Positions 15,757 to 24,203 of a DNA stretch of 44,626 nucleotides are shown piece after piece; the stretch's first letter is position 1; every line of letters starts with the position of its first letter. The notes under the pieces are model-generated. The model was given only the letters and a program-made list of their open reading frames with translations. It was not told the DNA's origin and did no database searches. The stretch comes from Acidimicrobiia bacterium. Its GTDB lineage: Bacteria > Actinomycetota > Acidimicrobiia > Spongiisociales > ZC4RG35. The translations under genes were made by a program, and so were the position numbers. The stretch covers positions 1 through 44,626 of the forward strand of contig PKRG01000020.1 of assembly GCA_017577575.1 (NCBI GenBank). The letters are read 5' to 3'.

Positions 15757-17052
15757 GTGACTCCACCAATCGAACGCTTCGCCGACGAGCGCTGGACGGC
15801 CGGCATCATCGGCCTCGGGTACGTGGGCCTGCCGCTGGCGATGACCGCCTCGGCCCGCGGGCTGGGCGTCATCGGCTTCGACGTGTCCAGTGAGCGCATC
15901 GCCGCCCTCATGGCCGGCCAGTCCCACGTCGGCGACGTCTCCGACGAAGAGCTGAAAGAAGCGTTGGCGGCCGGCGCCGTCTTCACCGACGACCCCGACG
16001 CCCTCCGCGAAGCGGATGCCATCTTCATCTGCGTCCCGTCTCCGTTGGGACGCAACCGCCAGCCCGACCTGTCCTACATCGAAGCCGCCGCCCGCACCGT
16101 GTCGTCGATCGCCCGCCCCGGCCAACTCGTATCGCTCGAGTCGACCACGTATCCCGGCACGACCGAGGACATCATCGTCCCCGCCGTCCAGAGCGCCGGC
16201 CTGAAACTCGACGAGGACGTCTTCGTGGCGTTCTCGCCGGAGCGGGTGTCGCCGGGCGACCCGATGAAGACGGCGGAGATCCCCAAGGTGGTCGGCGGTG
16301 TCACCGAGATGTCGGGGCTCGTCGCCGAGGTCGCCTATCGGAGGCTCGTCCCCTCGGTTTACCGGGTCTCGTCGGCCCGGGCCGCGGAGATGGCGAAGCT
16401 GCTCGAGAACACCTACCGGGCTGTCAACATCGGCCTCGTCAACGAGATGGCCCAGCTCGCCCACGAGCTGGACATCGACATCTGGGAGGTGATCGACGCC
16501 GCCTCCACCAAGCCGTTCGGCTTCCAGGCCTTCTATCCCGGTCCGGGCGTGGGTGGACACTGCATTCCTCTCGACCCGCAGTACCTGGCGTGGCGGGCAC
16601 GGGAAGCGAACTTCGCCACCCGCTTCATCGACACCGCCGAGCAGGTCAACATCCGCATGCCGGTCTACACCGCCGACCGCATCGGCGCCATCCTCAACCG
16701 GCGCGGATTGCCGGTGTTCGGGACCCGCATCCTCGCCGTCGGGATCTCCTACAAGGCCGACGTGGCCGACGACAGGGAGTCCGCCTCCCTCCAGGTGATC
16801 CGCGAGCTCGTCTCCCGGGGCGCCCAGGTCTCGGTGCTCGACCCGGTGATAGGGGAAGAGCGCATTCGCCAACACGGGTACGAGCCGGTCACGGCCGACG
16901 ACGACCTGTCCGTCTTCCCGCTCGCCGTCGTCCTCACCGATCACAAGTCGATCGACTACCGGGCGCTGGCCGAGCGGGTGGAGCAGGTGTTCGACACCCG
17001 GGGCGTGTATCGACGTCTGGGCATAGCTGCCGACAACGTGATCCCTCTGTGA
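15757..17052 (+). CDS. nucleotide sugar dehydrogenase, UDP-N-acetylhexosamine 6-dehydrogenase type (WbpA/WecC-like)
   Basis: The 431-residue protein starts at a GTG with GAGG about 8 bases upstream. It has the N-terminal NAD-binding motif GIIGLGYVGLPLA (about residues 16-28), the middle helix region SSARAAEMAKLLENTYRAVN, and the catalytic loop GPGVGGHCIPLDPQYL with the nucleophile Cys269. The H-C-I-P-L/V-D-P loop is typical of the WbpA/WecC/TviB branch that oxidises UDP-GlcNAc or UDP-ManNAc to the uronic acid, rather than the GGSCFPKD loop of UDP-glucose dehydrogenases (the second such gene at 42010 has that loop). The GTGA overlap couples it to a GT4 gene, so the N-acetylhexosaminuronic acid is probably used in the local glycan. 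N-acetylmannosaminuronic-type sugars occur in some SLH-binding wall polymers. Confidence 0.88.
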   Translation: MTPPIERFADERWTAGIIGLGYVGLPLAMTASARGLGVIGFDVSSERIAALMAGQSHVGDVSDEELKEALAAGAVFTDDPDALREADAIFICVPSPLGRNRQPDLSYIEAAARTVSSIARPGQLVSLESTTYPGTTEDIIVPAVQSAGLKLDEDVFVAFSPERVSPGDPMKTAEIPKVVGGVTEMSGLVAEVAYRRLVPSVYRVSSARAAEMAKLLENTYRAVNIGLVNEMAQLAHELDIDIWEVIDAASTKPFGFQAFYPGPGVGGHCIPLDPQYLAWRAREANFATRFIDTAEQVNIRMPVYTADRIGAILNRRGLPVFGTRILAVGISYKADVADDRESASLQVIRELVSRGAQVSVLDPVIGEERIRQHGYEPVTADDDLSVFPLAVVLTDHKSIDYRALAERVEQVFDTRGVYRRLGIAADNVIPL

Positions 17053-18113
17053 CCAAGCCGCGGCTCCTGGTGGTGACCTCCGTCCACCACCCGGACGATG
17101 CTCGGATCCGGTCCAAGCTCATCCCCACCCTCTCCCGCGAATGGGAGGTGACCTACGCCGCCTCCGAGCCCGGTCCCACCGACAAGTCGGGGCTCGACTG
17201 GGCGCCGCTCACCGGAAACCGGCTCCAGCGGCTGCGACAGGCAGCACGTCTCATCAACCGGGAGGGGTGGGACCTGGTTGCGCTGCACGACCCCGAGCTG
17301 CTGATCCCCGGCCTGTACCGGGCACGACGCGGCGAGCCGACCCTGTTCGACCTCCACGAGAACCTGCCGGCGCAGCTGCTCACCCGCGAGGGGATCCCGT
17401 CGGTGCTGCGGCCCGTCGCCTCGTGGGTCGCACGCTGGGTGCTGAGGATGGCGGAGGCGTCGATGGCGATCACCCTCGCCGAACCCGGCTACCGGACGCT
17501 GTTTCGGGCCGAGCATCCGGTCATCGCCAACTACCTCCCGCCGGACGTGCCCGAGCCGAGGCCTCCCGCCGATCCCCCCTACCTCGCCTACCTGGGCGAC
17601 ATAACCGTGGTGCGCGGCGCCTTCTTGGCGGTCGAAGCCGCCGCCGGGGCCGGCCAGGCCCTGGTGATGGTGGGACGGGTCTCGCCACCCGCCCTCGTCG
17701 GGCCGCTCGAACGCCGCGCCGAGGAACTGGGCGTCGAGCTCCGCCTCCTCGGCCCGAAACCACACCGGGAGGCCCTGGAGATAGTCGCTTCCGCCACCGC
17801 GGGGCTGTCACCGCTGTTCGACATCGGCAACTACAGGTACTCGCTGCCGACCAAGGTGCCCGAGTACCTGGCTCTCGGGCTTCCCGTCCTCGCCTCCGAC
17901 CTCCCGGGGACACGCGACGCGGTGGCGGAGTTCGACGGTGTCACGTTCGTCACCCCGGGGGACGCCGCCGCCTGGGTCGAGGCCGGCCGGGCCCTGGCAG
18001 ACGACCCATCCGTGCGGGAGCGGACCGCCGCTCAGGCGGCCGAGGTGAAGCGCCGGTTCACCTGGCCGGAAGACGTGGTACTCAGCGCCTACCGGAGAGC
18101 AGCCCGGCGATGA
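17049..18113 (+). CDS. glycosyltransferase family 4
   Basis: The start is the GTG at 17049, overlapping the upstream stop by 4 bases; longer in-frame extension would run through the dehydrogenase gene. The 354-residue GT-B protein begins PRLLVVTSVHHPDDARIRSK, continues with a WDLVALHDPELL loop and LFDLHENLPAQL (acceptor-side motifs), then the donor domain YLAYLGDITVVRG, ALVMVGRV, LRLLGPKPHREALEI, and the PTKVPEYLALGLPVLASDLPG block. The gene is short for the family (usual about 370-400) but complete. It should act in the cytoplasm on a lipid-linked glycan, using a nucleotide sugar that may be the uronic acid made by its coupled neighbour. Overlaps the convergent GT2 gene by 32 bases. Confidence 0.83.
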   Translation: MTKPRLLVVTSVHHPDDARIRSKLIPTLSREWEVTYAASEPGPTDKSGLDWAPLTGNRLQRLRQAARLINREGWDLVALHDPELLIPGLYRARRGEPTLFDLHENLPAQLLTREGIPSVLRPVASWVARWVLRMAEASMAITLAEPGYRTLFRAEHPVIANYLPPDVPEPRPPADPPYLAYLGDITVVRGAFLAVEAAAGAGQALVMVGRVSPPALVGPLERRAEELGVELRLLGPKPHREALEIVASATAGLSPLFDIGNYRYSLPTKVPEYLALGLPVLASDLPGTRDAVAEFDGVTFVTPGDAAAWVEAGRALADDPSVRERTAAQAAEVKRRFTWPEDVVLSAYRRAARR

Positions 18114-19035
18114 ACCCCGACCCCCAGGCGATGTGCATCACCCACAGCGCCACCGGCTCGAGGAGAGCTGCCGGGTCGCGCCCCCGCACCAGATCCACCA
18201 GGCCGGCACCCGCGGTGGCGGCGACGTAGACGCCCGGCAACGCCGATCCCTTCCTCCAGTCGAACACCGCCAGGGCCGCGGAGACCCCCAGTCCCACGAC
18301 GAGGGCCGGCGCCGCCAACTGACGCCAGCGCAGGGATTCGGGGTGGCGGCGGAGCACTATTCGCTTCCAGTATCCGTAGTCGAAGTACTGCCTCCACAGG
18401 GCGCGCGGTGTGCTCCGGGGCCGGTACTCGACCGCCAGACCGGGATCGAACCACACCACACCGCCTTTCTGGCGGAGGCGCCAGTTCAACTCGTAGTCCT
18501 GGTTCCGTTCCAATGTCTCGTCGAACCCGCCGACGGCCTCCAGCTCCGAGCGCCGGAACACGCCCAGGTACACGGTGTCGGTGGGCCCCGGGGGCCCGCC
18601 GAGGCGGTAGCGGGCGTCACCTGCGCCCAGCGGGGAGACCATCGCCATCGCCACCGCCCGCTCGAACGGGGACGTCCCACGAGGAACCTGGCGGCCGCCG
18701 ACGTTCGCCGCTCCGGTCTCCTCGAGGAGCGCGACCGCCCGGGCCACGTAACCGGGCGGGAGCACCGAGTGGGCATCGCAGCGGACGACGACGTCCCCCG
18801 AGCTGTGTCGCAGGGCCCGGTTCAGGGCGGCGGGGGTGGTGCCCTCCGGGTTGCCGACCACCTTCACGCGGGGGTCGGCGATCCCTTCGATCGCGGACCG
18901 GGTGGCCGGATCGGCGGCCGCCACCACCACCTCGTCGACCATCTCCTGGTCCAGTGCCGAGCGGACCGCGTCGGCGATCGTCTCCGCGGCATTGCGGGCG
19001 GGAATGATGACGGAGACCCTTGGCGTGGAGCTCAT
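18082..19035 (-). CDS. glycosyltransferase family 2 with C-terminal membrane segments (ExoA-like)
   Basis: The ATG at 19035 has GAGGG three bases upstream. The 317-residue protein has a GT2 domain in its first 220 residues: RVSVIIPARNAAETIADAV, DVVVRCDAHSVLPPGYV (the D-x-D/H metal motif region) and GGFDETLERNQDYELNWRL (the acidic catalytic ED/QDYE region). After residue about 230 it carries two or three hydrophobic segments (ALVVGLGVSAALAV, GVYVAATAGAGLVDLV, MHIAWGSGFIAGLL) like the ExoA/succinoglycan glycosyltransferases. It should extend a membrane-bound glycan from the cytoplasmic face. Its orientation opposite to its neighbours means its own promoter lies in 19036-19089. Confidence 0.85.
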   Translation of the reverse strand: MSSTPRVSVIIPARNAAETIADAVRSALDQEMVDEVVVAAADPATRSAIEGIADPRVKVVGNPEGTTPAALNRALRHSSGDVVVRCDAHSVLPPGYVARAVALLEETGAANVGGRQVPRGTSPFERAVAMAMVSPLGAGDARYRLGGPPGPTDTVYLGVFRRSELEAVGGFDETLERNQDYELNWRLRQKGGVVWFDPGLAVEYRPRSTPRALWRQYFDYGYWKRIVLRRHPESLRWRQLAAPALVVGLGVSAALAVFDWRKGSALPGVYVAATAGAGLVDLVRGRDPAALLEPVALWVMHIAWGSGFIAGLLSGRR

Positions 19036-19045
19036 CGACCCTCAG

Positions 19046-19051
19046 TATGAT
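19046..19051 (+). promoter_or_regulatory. possible -10 box in a divergent promoter region
   Basis: TATGAT, one mismatch from TATAAT, stands 38 bases before the GTG at 19090. Its complement overlaps CATACT, a possible -10 of the divergent GT2 gene. No good -35 is visible for either direction. Confidence 0.3.
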
Positions 19052-19089
19052 GCTCGGCGGTCGCCGTCCCGTCGATCACGGCGCCGACA

Positions 19090-19779
19090 GTGAGCCTCGA
19101 CCCTGCTTCCGTATCCGATCCGATGTTCGTTCTCCTCGCCTGGGCGGGGGGAGTGGCGCTCGCCGGCGCCATCGTCACGATCTGGGACATCGTCGGTCCC
19201 GGCTTCACATGGCTGGCGGCTTTCTCCGCCATCCTCGTCGGCTTCTGGCCCGTGCTGGGAGGCACCTGGATCGTGGCCGGAGCCATCCTCGCTGCCGTGG
19301 TCGGAGGGGTGGCGGTCAAGCGCAGCCGCCGGGTGTCGGCCGTGGCGCTGGCGGTCTCGGCGGTGCTGTTCGCCGTGGCCGCCATGCAGTACGGGGGGCC
19401 GGTGCTGGCGGCGACGGCCACGCTCGCCCTCGGGGGCATCACCGGCGAGATGTTGCTCGGCCACTGGTACCTCGTCGACCCCACCATCCCCCGGACCGTG
19501 CTCCGCGCCCTGGCTATCGGAGGCATGGTCGGGATAGCCGTCGACACCCTCGGAGTCGTCGCCGCCGTGGGTGCCCCGGCGGGTGGCGTCGCGGCGGGGG
19601 TCTTCTGGGTGCTCGCTGCCACGACCCTCCTCTTGATGGCGGCGGTGCTGGGGGCTCTGCGCCACCCCGCCTACTCCGGGGCGATGGCGGCGACCGGCTT
19701 GTCCTACCTGGCGGTGCTCACCGGTCTGGCCACCGTTTTCATCGGGAGGATCCTCGCCACGGGAGGCAGCTTCTTGTGA
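19090..19779 (+). CDS. multi-pass membrane protein of unknown function
   Basis: The 229-residue protein is almost wholly hydrophobic with about seven predicted helices (for example FVLLAWAGGVALAGAIVTIW, WIVAGAILAAVVGGVAV, VALAVSAVLFAVAAM, FWVLAATTLLLMAAVLGAL). The only polar signature is LLGHWYLVDPTIPRTVLRAL around residues 117-136, a conserved-looking His/Tyr/Asp loop. I do not recognise a family. The start may be the GTG at 19090 or an ATG at 19123; neither has a clear ribosome binding site. Its stop overlaps the start of the leucyl aminopeptidase gene (GTGA), so the two are likely co-translated. Confidence 0.7.
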   Translation: MSLDPASVSDPMFVLLAWAGGVALAGAIVTIWDIVGPGFTWLAAFSAILVGFWPVLGGTWIVAGAILAAVVGGVAVKRSRRVSAVALAVSAVLFAVAAMQYGGPVLAATATLALGGITGEMLLGHWYLVDPTIPRTVLRALAIGGMVGIAVDTLGVVAAVGAPAGGVAAGVFWVLAATTLLLMAAVLGALRHPAYSGAMAATGLSYLAVLTGLATVFIGRILATGGSFL

Positions 19780-21170
19780 CCCCGTCCCGACTGCCCGCCG
19801 TGGAGGTCTCCGACCGGCATCCCGACGGCTCTGTGCGCATAGTCGGCGTCCTCGGCGGTTCCCCGCTCGAGCCGCTGCCGGCCGATGCCGTCGACGGCTT
19901 CGAGGGCGCAGCGGGAGAAACCCGCCTCGCCGCCGTCCCGGACGGGCTCGTCGTGCTCGTAGGGTTGGGAGACGAGGCGGACGCCGACGGGCTCCGGCGG
20001 GCGGCGGGAGCGGCGGCGCGCGCGGTGCCGGCCGGTCGGCCTGCGTCCACCGCCCTCCATCGGGTGGGAGTCGACGGGGCGGCCGAAGCCGTTGTCGTCG
20101 GCTACGCACTCGGCTCCTACCGCTACACCGAATACCGAAGCGACGCCCAGCCGCGCCCCGGTGATCTCACCCTGGTGGGCGGCGCCGAAGCCGCCGAGAT
20201 CCGACGAGGGCGGTCGGTGGCCGAGGCCATCTACCGGGCCCGGGACTGGTCCAACCGGCCTGCCGCCGACAAGGCTCCCGAACGCCTCGCCGGCGAGATG
20301 GCCGACCTCCTCGCCGCGGCCGGCCTGGAAGTCGACGTGTGGGACGAGAACCGTATCGCCGAGGAGCGTCTCGGCTGCCTCCTGGCGGTCGCCGCCGGTT
20401 CGGACCGCGCTCCCCGGATGGTGGTCGCCCGTCGCAGCGGCAGCCCCCATGTCGCCCTCGTCGGCAAGGGCATCGTCTTCGACTCCGGGGGTCTGTCGAT
20501 AAAGACGCCCGAGTACATGGAGACGATGAAGCGGGACATGGCCGGTGCCGCCGCCGTCGTCGCTGCCGCGGCGACGATGGCAGCCCTGAACCCCGGCGTC
20601 GGGCTGAGCGTCTATGTGCCGTTGACCGACAACATGTCGGGGGGCTCGGCGATGAAACCCGGCGACGTGCTCACAGCTCGCAACGGCAAGACCATAGAGG
20701 TGCTCAACACCGACGCCGAAGGGCGGCTGGTCCTGGCCGATGCCCTGTCTCTCGCGGTCGAAGCGGGCCCGGACCTCGTCGTCGACGTCGCCACCCTCAC
20801 CGGAGCGGCCCGGGTGGCCCTGGGGGACCACATAGCCGCCGTCTTCGCCTCGAGCGACCAGGTCAGGGACGTCTTGCTCGCCGCCGGGGAGAAGGCCGGC
20901 GAGCGCCTGTGGCCCATGCCTCTTCCCGCCGACTACAAGCGGCTGATCTCGTCGCCGGTCGCCGACATGAAGAACACCGGCGGGAGGTACGGCGGAGCGA
21001 TCGCCGCCGCCCTATTGTTGGCCGAGTTCGTAGGCGAGATCCCGTGGGCGCACATCGACATCGCCGGTCCTTCCTGGTACAGCGAAGACGGGCCGCTCGG
21101 ACCCAAGGGGGCGAGCGGGTTCGGAGTCGGCACGTTGATCGCCCTCTCCGAGGAGTTGCACCGGCTGTGA
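19776..21170 (+). CDS. pepA: leucyl aminopeptidase, M17 family
   Basis: The GTG at 19776 overlaps the upstream TGA; the longer upstream frame is a shadow. The 464-residue protein has a divergent N-terminal macro-like domain (about 1-150) and a clear C-terminal catalytic domain: the VGKGIVFDSGGLSIK segment (metal-binding Lys and Asp), MKRDMAGAAAV, and the family signature NTDAEGRLVLADAL with the Asp and Glu ligands and catalytic Arg. The protein ends with SGFGVGTLIAL, typical of M17. It removes N-terminal residues from peptides in the cytoplasm with two divalent metals, usually as a hexamer. Its place within a glycan cluster looks incidental. Confidence 0.92.
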   Translation: MTPSRLPAVEVSDRHPDGSVRIVGVLGGSPLEPLPADAVDGFEGAAGETRLAAVPDGLVVLVGLGDEADADGLRRAAGAAARAVPAGRPASTALHRVGVDGAAEAVVVGYALGSYRYTEYRSDAQPRPGDLTLVGGAEAAEIRRGRSVAEAIYRARDWSNRPAADKAPERLAGEMADLLAAAGLEVDVWDENRIAEERLGCLLAVAAGSDRAPRMVVARRSGSPHVALVGKGIVFDSGGLSIKTPEYMETMKRDMAGAAAVVAAAATMAALNPGVGLSVYVPLTDNMSGGSAMKPGDVLTARNGKTIEVLNTDAEGRLVLADALSLAVEAGPDLVVDVATLTGAARVALGDHIAAVFASSDQVRDVLLAAGEKAGERLWPMPLPADYKRLISSPVADMKNTGGRYGGAIAAALLLAEFVGEIPWAHIDIAGPSWYSEDGPLGPKGASGFGVGTLIALSEELHRL

Positions 21171-21184
21171 CAAGGTCTCCCCAC

Positions 21185-21190
21185 TAGCCT
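21185..21190 (+). promoter_or_regulatory. -10 box of a probable leaderless promoter for the priming transferase
   Basis: TAGCCT is followed by 6 bases (TCGCGA) and then the ATG at 21197, with no Shine-Dalgarno sequence. The arrangement matches a leaderless transcript. The -35 region overlaps the end of pepA and is not recognisable. Confidence 0.4.
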
Positions 21191-21196
21191 TCGCGA

Positions 21197-22486
21197 ATGC
21201 GGACTCGGTTCCTCATCGGCGTCACCCTCACCGACCTCGCCGCCCTGTTGGTGGCGATGGTCATCGGGTCGGCGATCGTCTTCGAGACGCCGCTGCTGTG
21301 GGACGCCCGCATCGACGTCGACCGCTCGCTGTTGCCTCTCCTCGGCGTCATGGCGGTGGGAGCGGTGGTCATGTCCTTCGCCACCGCCTCCATGTCGGGC
21401 CACGGAGTCCCCCGGCCGACCTATGGCCGCCTCCTGATGATCGTGGCGGGCACGTTCCTGCTCACGACCACGACGTCGTTCATGGTCCGCAGCCTGCCCT
21501 ACTCCCGGCTCTACGTCCCATTGGTCCTCGCCATCTGGACCGTCCTCGGAGCGGGGCACCGCTACCTCCGCAGGAGGCGCCCCTGGACCGAGCGCTTCGT
21601 GGTGGTGACATCGGAGAAGGCTCTCGTCGACGAGCTGGCCGAGAGCCCGCACGTCGAGATCGTCCGGGTGATCGACCCTCAGACCGAAGAAGAGCTAGAC
21701 CCCCTGCCGCCCGGCACCGCCCTCGTCGTGGATCTCCGTTCTGCTCTGTCCGAGAGGGTGGCCCGCTACGTGTCGTCGTGCGACCTGGCCGGCTTCGACG
21801 TGCGCCCCCTCGCCTCGGTCTACCAGGAGCACCTCCAGCGGATCCCGCTGGTCCATCTCAACGACGGCTGGGAGATCTCGATCCCCCTGCGCAGCACCCA
21901 ACCCTGGCTGCCCGGCAAGCAGATCTTCGACATCGCCCTGGTGGTCCTGACCGCGCCGCTGTGGCTGCTGGTCGGGGCGGTCGTGTGGACGTTCATCCGC
22001 ATCGCCTCACCCGGGCCGGCGATCTTCCGCCAGCGGCGGATCGGCCGAGGCGGTGAGCCGTTCGTCATGTACAAGTTCCGCACGATGGTCCTCGATGCCG
22101 AGGAGAACGGCCCTCGCTTCGCCGCAGAGAACGACAGCCGCCTGATCCGGGGTGGAGCGTTCCTGCGGCGCACCCGCCTCGACGAGATCCCCCAGCTCTA
22201 CAACGTGCTCATCGGCGACATGAGCCTGGTGGGGCCGCGTGCGGAGCAGGTGCCCTTCGTGCGTCAGTTCCGCAAGCGGATCCCCTTCTATGACCTCCGC
22301 CACCTCGTCAGGCCAGGGATCACCGGGTGGGCGCAGGTCAACTACGGATACGCCGACGACGCCGCCGACACGATCGAGAAGCTCTCCTACGACCTCTACT
22401 ACATCCAGCACATGTCGCCCGCGCTCGACCTCCAGATCCTCTGGAAGAGCGTCTGGATCGTCCTGACCGGAACGGGAGCGCGGTGA
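21197..22486 (+). CDS. polyprenyl-phosphate sugar-1-phosphate transferase (WcaJ/PssY-type priming enzyme)
   Basis: The 429-residue protein has four N-terminal membrane helices (about residues 5-115), a CoA-binding-like cytoplasmic middle region (about 120-230), and a C-terminal bacterial sugar transferase domain (about 238-425): KQIFDIALVVLTAPLWLL (re-entrant membrane helix), PGPAIFRQRRIGRGGEPF, MYKFRTM, RLDEIPQLYNVLIGDMSLVGPR and RPGITGWAQVNYGY. These are the complete catalytic blocks of the family, which moves a sugar-1-phosphate from a nucleotide sugar to undecaprenyl/decaprenyl phosphate. This is the first membrane step of wall polymer or exopolysaccharide synthesis. Overlaps the flippase start (GTGA), so initiation and export of the glycan are encoded together. 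Confidence 0.92.
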   Translation: MRTRFLIGVTLTDLAALLVAMVIGSAIVFETPLLWDARIDVDRSLLPLLGVMAVGAVVMSFATASMSGHGVPRPTYGRLLMIVAGTFLLTTTTSFMVRSLPYSRLYVPLVLAIWTVLGAGHRYLRRRRPWTERFVVVTSEKALVDELAESPHVEIVRVIDPQTEEELDPLPPGTALVVDLRSALSERVARYVSSCDLAGFDVRPLASVYQEHLQRIPLVHLNDGWEISIPLRSTQPWLPGKQIFDIALVVLTAPLWLLVGAVVWTFIRIASPGPAIFRQRRIGRGGEPFVMYKFRTMVLDAEENGPRFAAENDSRLIRGGAFLRRTRLDEIPQLYNVLIGDMSLVGPRAEQVPFVRQFRKRIPFYDLRHLVRPGITGWAQVNYGYADDAADTIEKLSYDLYYIQHMSPALDLQILWKSVWIVLTGTGAR

Positions 22487-23703
22487 CCGAAGCCGCTCCG
22501 ATCGCCGCCCCTCGCGGCCTGCGCGCCCCGGGCACGACCACCATGTTGGCCGGTGGCCTCATCGGGGCGGTCCTCGCCTACGTGTTCCAGGCGGTCGGGA
22601 CCCGCCTCCTCGGCGACGTCGGCTTCGCGCCCATCGCCGCCATCTGGACGGCGTTCTTCATCGTCGCCTCGATCTTCTTGGTGCCACTCGAGCAATACGT
22701 CACGCGCGAGACGAGCCGGGGGCGCTCACTCCGGTCCGATCTCGGCGTCGTCGCCGTCGTGGCCGCGCTGGCCACGGTCGCCGGCACCGGGTACGTGTGG
22801 ATCGCCCTCGACTCGGACATCTTCGGGGGAAACCCGGTGTACCTGGCCGTGATGGCTCTCGTGGTGGCCGGGTACGCGGTCTTGTTCAGCGCCAAGGGGG
22901 TGCTGGCGGGCAACCGGCGCTTCGCCGACGTGGGATGGGTGCTGATGCTGGAAGGGGTGATCCGCCTGGCCGTCGGCCTCCTGTTGGTGGTGGTCGTGGT
23001 GGACGCCGCCTCGTATGCGTGGGGCATGGCCGCAGCGCCCCTCGCGGCCCTTGTCATGCGGTTCTGGCGTCACGATCGGGAGACGCGAGAGGTGGCGCCG
23101 GTGGGGGCGACCCGTTTCCTCGGCGCTTTCATCGTCGGCTCCTCGGCCTCGCAGCTGCTGTTGGCGGGAGCGCCGCTCGGCGTCTCCGCGCTCGGGGGGA
23201 GCGCGGCGTTGTTCTCGGTGGTCTTCGTCACCTTCACGCTCTACCGGGCTCCGCTGACGCTGATCTATTCGTTGCAGTCCCGGATCCTGCCGTATCTCGT
23301 CTCGATGGGGGAGGAGGGCGACGAGTCGGGTCTGCGGCGGGTGGCCCTGCGGGTGCTGGTGCCGGGAGGGATCCTCACCGCGCTGGGGGCGCTGGTCGGC
23401 TGGCTCGTCGGCCCGGAGGTGGTCGCTCTGCTGTTCGGGGAGGAGTTCGTCCCCGCTCGCCAGGTGGCGATGCTCGCTGCCGGAGGGGTGATGGCCGCCT
23501 CCACGGCGCAGGTCGGGGGTCAGGTCCTGGTGGCGCGGGCTCGGACCGCGGCGCTCGCCGCGGCATGGGGCGTAGGCCTGCTGGTTGCGGTCGCCGTGAT
23601 GATCGGTGTGGGAGGCGCCCCCGACGTGAGAGTGGCCACGGGCTTCGCGGCCGGGGAGCTGGTGGCCTTCTTCTCCGTGGCCGTGCTGATCACTCGCTCC
23701 TGA
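22483..23703 (+). CDS. lipid-linked glycan flippase (MATE/MOP superfamily, Wzx-like)
   Basis: Start at GTG 22483, overlapping the preceding stop. The 406-residue protein is hydrophobic throughout, with about 12 predicted helices and the short polar loops and conserved charged positions of polysaccharide transporters (for example GTRLLGDVGFAPIAAIWTAF near the N-terminus, VLAGNRRFADVGWVLMLEG mid-protein, FTLYRAPLTLIYSLQSRILP later). Wzx proteins carry lipid-linked repeat units across the membrane. Directly coupled to the priming transferase, which supports this role. I see no Wzy polymerase in the window, so polymerisation must be encoded elsewhere, or the glycan may be a single repeat unit. 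Overlaps the convergent small gene by 14 bases. Confidence 0.8.
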   Translation: MTEAAPIAAPRGLRAPGTTTMLAGGLIGAVLAYVFQAVGTRLLGDVGFAPIAAIWTAFFIVASIFLVPLEQYVTRETSRGRSLRSDLGVVAVVAALATVAGTGYVWIALDSDIFGGNPVYLAVMALVVAGYAVLFSAKGVLAGNRRFADVGWVLMLEGVIRLAVGLLLVVVVVDAASYAWGMAAAPLAALVMRFWRHDRETREVAPVGATRFLGAFIVGSSASQLLLAGAPLGVSALGGSAALFSVVFVTFTLYRAPLTLIYSLQSRILPYLVSMGEEGDESGLRRVALRVLVPGGILTALGALVGWLVGPEVVALLFGEEFVPARQVAMLAAGGVMAASTAQVGGQVLVARARTAALAAAWGVGLLVAVAVMIGVGGAPDVRVATGFAAGELVAFFSVAVLITRS

Positions 23704-24139
23704 CCGAGCCGGCCGGTCGCCGTCCACGCATCCCGTACAGCCGGCGGTGCTCTTCGCGCAAGCCCGGTGAGAAACGGCGCTGGAGGGCCGCCGGGACCAG
23801 CGGCACCCGGTCTCCGACGACCATCACGCCCTCTTCGACCCGCACCAGATCCGCACGCAACAGGGTCGGCAACCAGATCGGCAACGGCAGGGGAGTCTCG
23901 TCCCGGGCGGCTCGCATCAGCCGAAGCAGCTCGGCGACCGCCCCCTGGCCGATCGCCGCCACCCAGTACCTGCGCACGTACGGGTGGTCGGGAGCGAACC
24001 CCTGCGACAGGCGTCGCTGACGAGTCGGCAACAACGGCCGCCGCCGAGCGGTGCGACGCACCGCCGCCTCCGGAGATGACGCAGCTACACGATCAGAGGG
24101 AGGACGGCCTTGGTCTCCGAAGGCAGCGGTGGTCGTCAT
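23690..24139 (-). CDS. small conserved-looking protein of unknown function
   Basis: The 149-residue, Arg-rich protein starts at the ATG at 24139, preceded by GGAG with 3-base spacing and a good promoter candidate. The N-terminal 45 residues are basic and low in complexity. The core YVRRYWVAAIGQGAVAELLRLMRAA reads as an amphipathic helix pair followed by WLPTLLRADLVRVEEGVMVVGDRVP, a strand-turn-strand pattern that could be a winged or small alpha/beta fold. No family recognised. It follows the PBP gene on the same strand with its own promoter. Confidence 0.6.
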   Translation of the reverse strand: MTTTAAFGDQGRPPSDRVAASSPEAAVRRTARRRPLLPTRQRRLSQGFAPDHPYVRRYWVAAIGQGAVAELLRLMRAARDETPLPLPIWLPTLLRADLVRVEEGVMVVGDRVPLVPAALQRRFSPGLREEHRRLYGMRGRRPAGSVRSE

Positions 24140-24146
24140 GCGCTCC

Positions 24147-24176
24147 GTTCTACAACGAAGCGCCGAAGACCGTCAA
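24147..24176 (-). promoter_or_regulatory. candidate promoter of the small hypothetical gene
   Basis: On the minus strand TTGACG (24176-24171) is followed by 18 bases and TAGAAC (24152-24147). The ATG at 24139 is 7 bases further, with GGAG in between, so the exact transcript start matters for whether the ribosome site is kept. The stretch is noticeably richer in A and T than the surroundings. Confidence 0.4.
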
Positions 24177-24203
24177 GTATCGTAGAGAACTGTTTTTCGC
24201 GCT

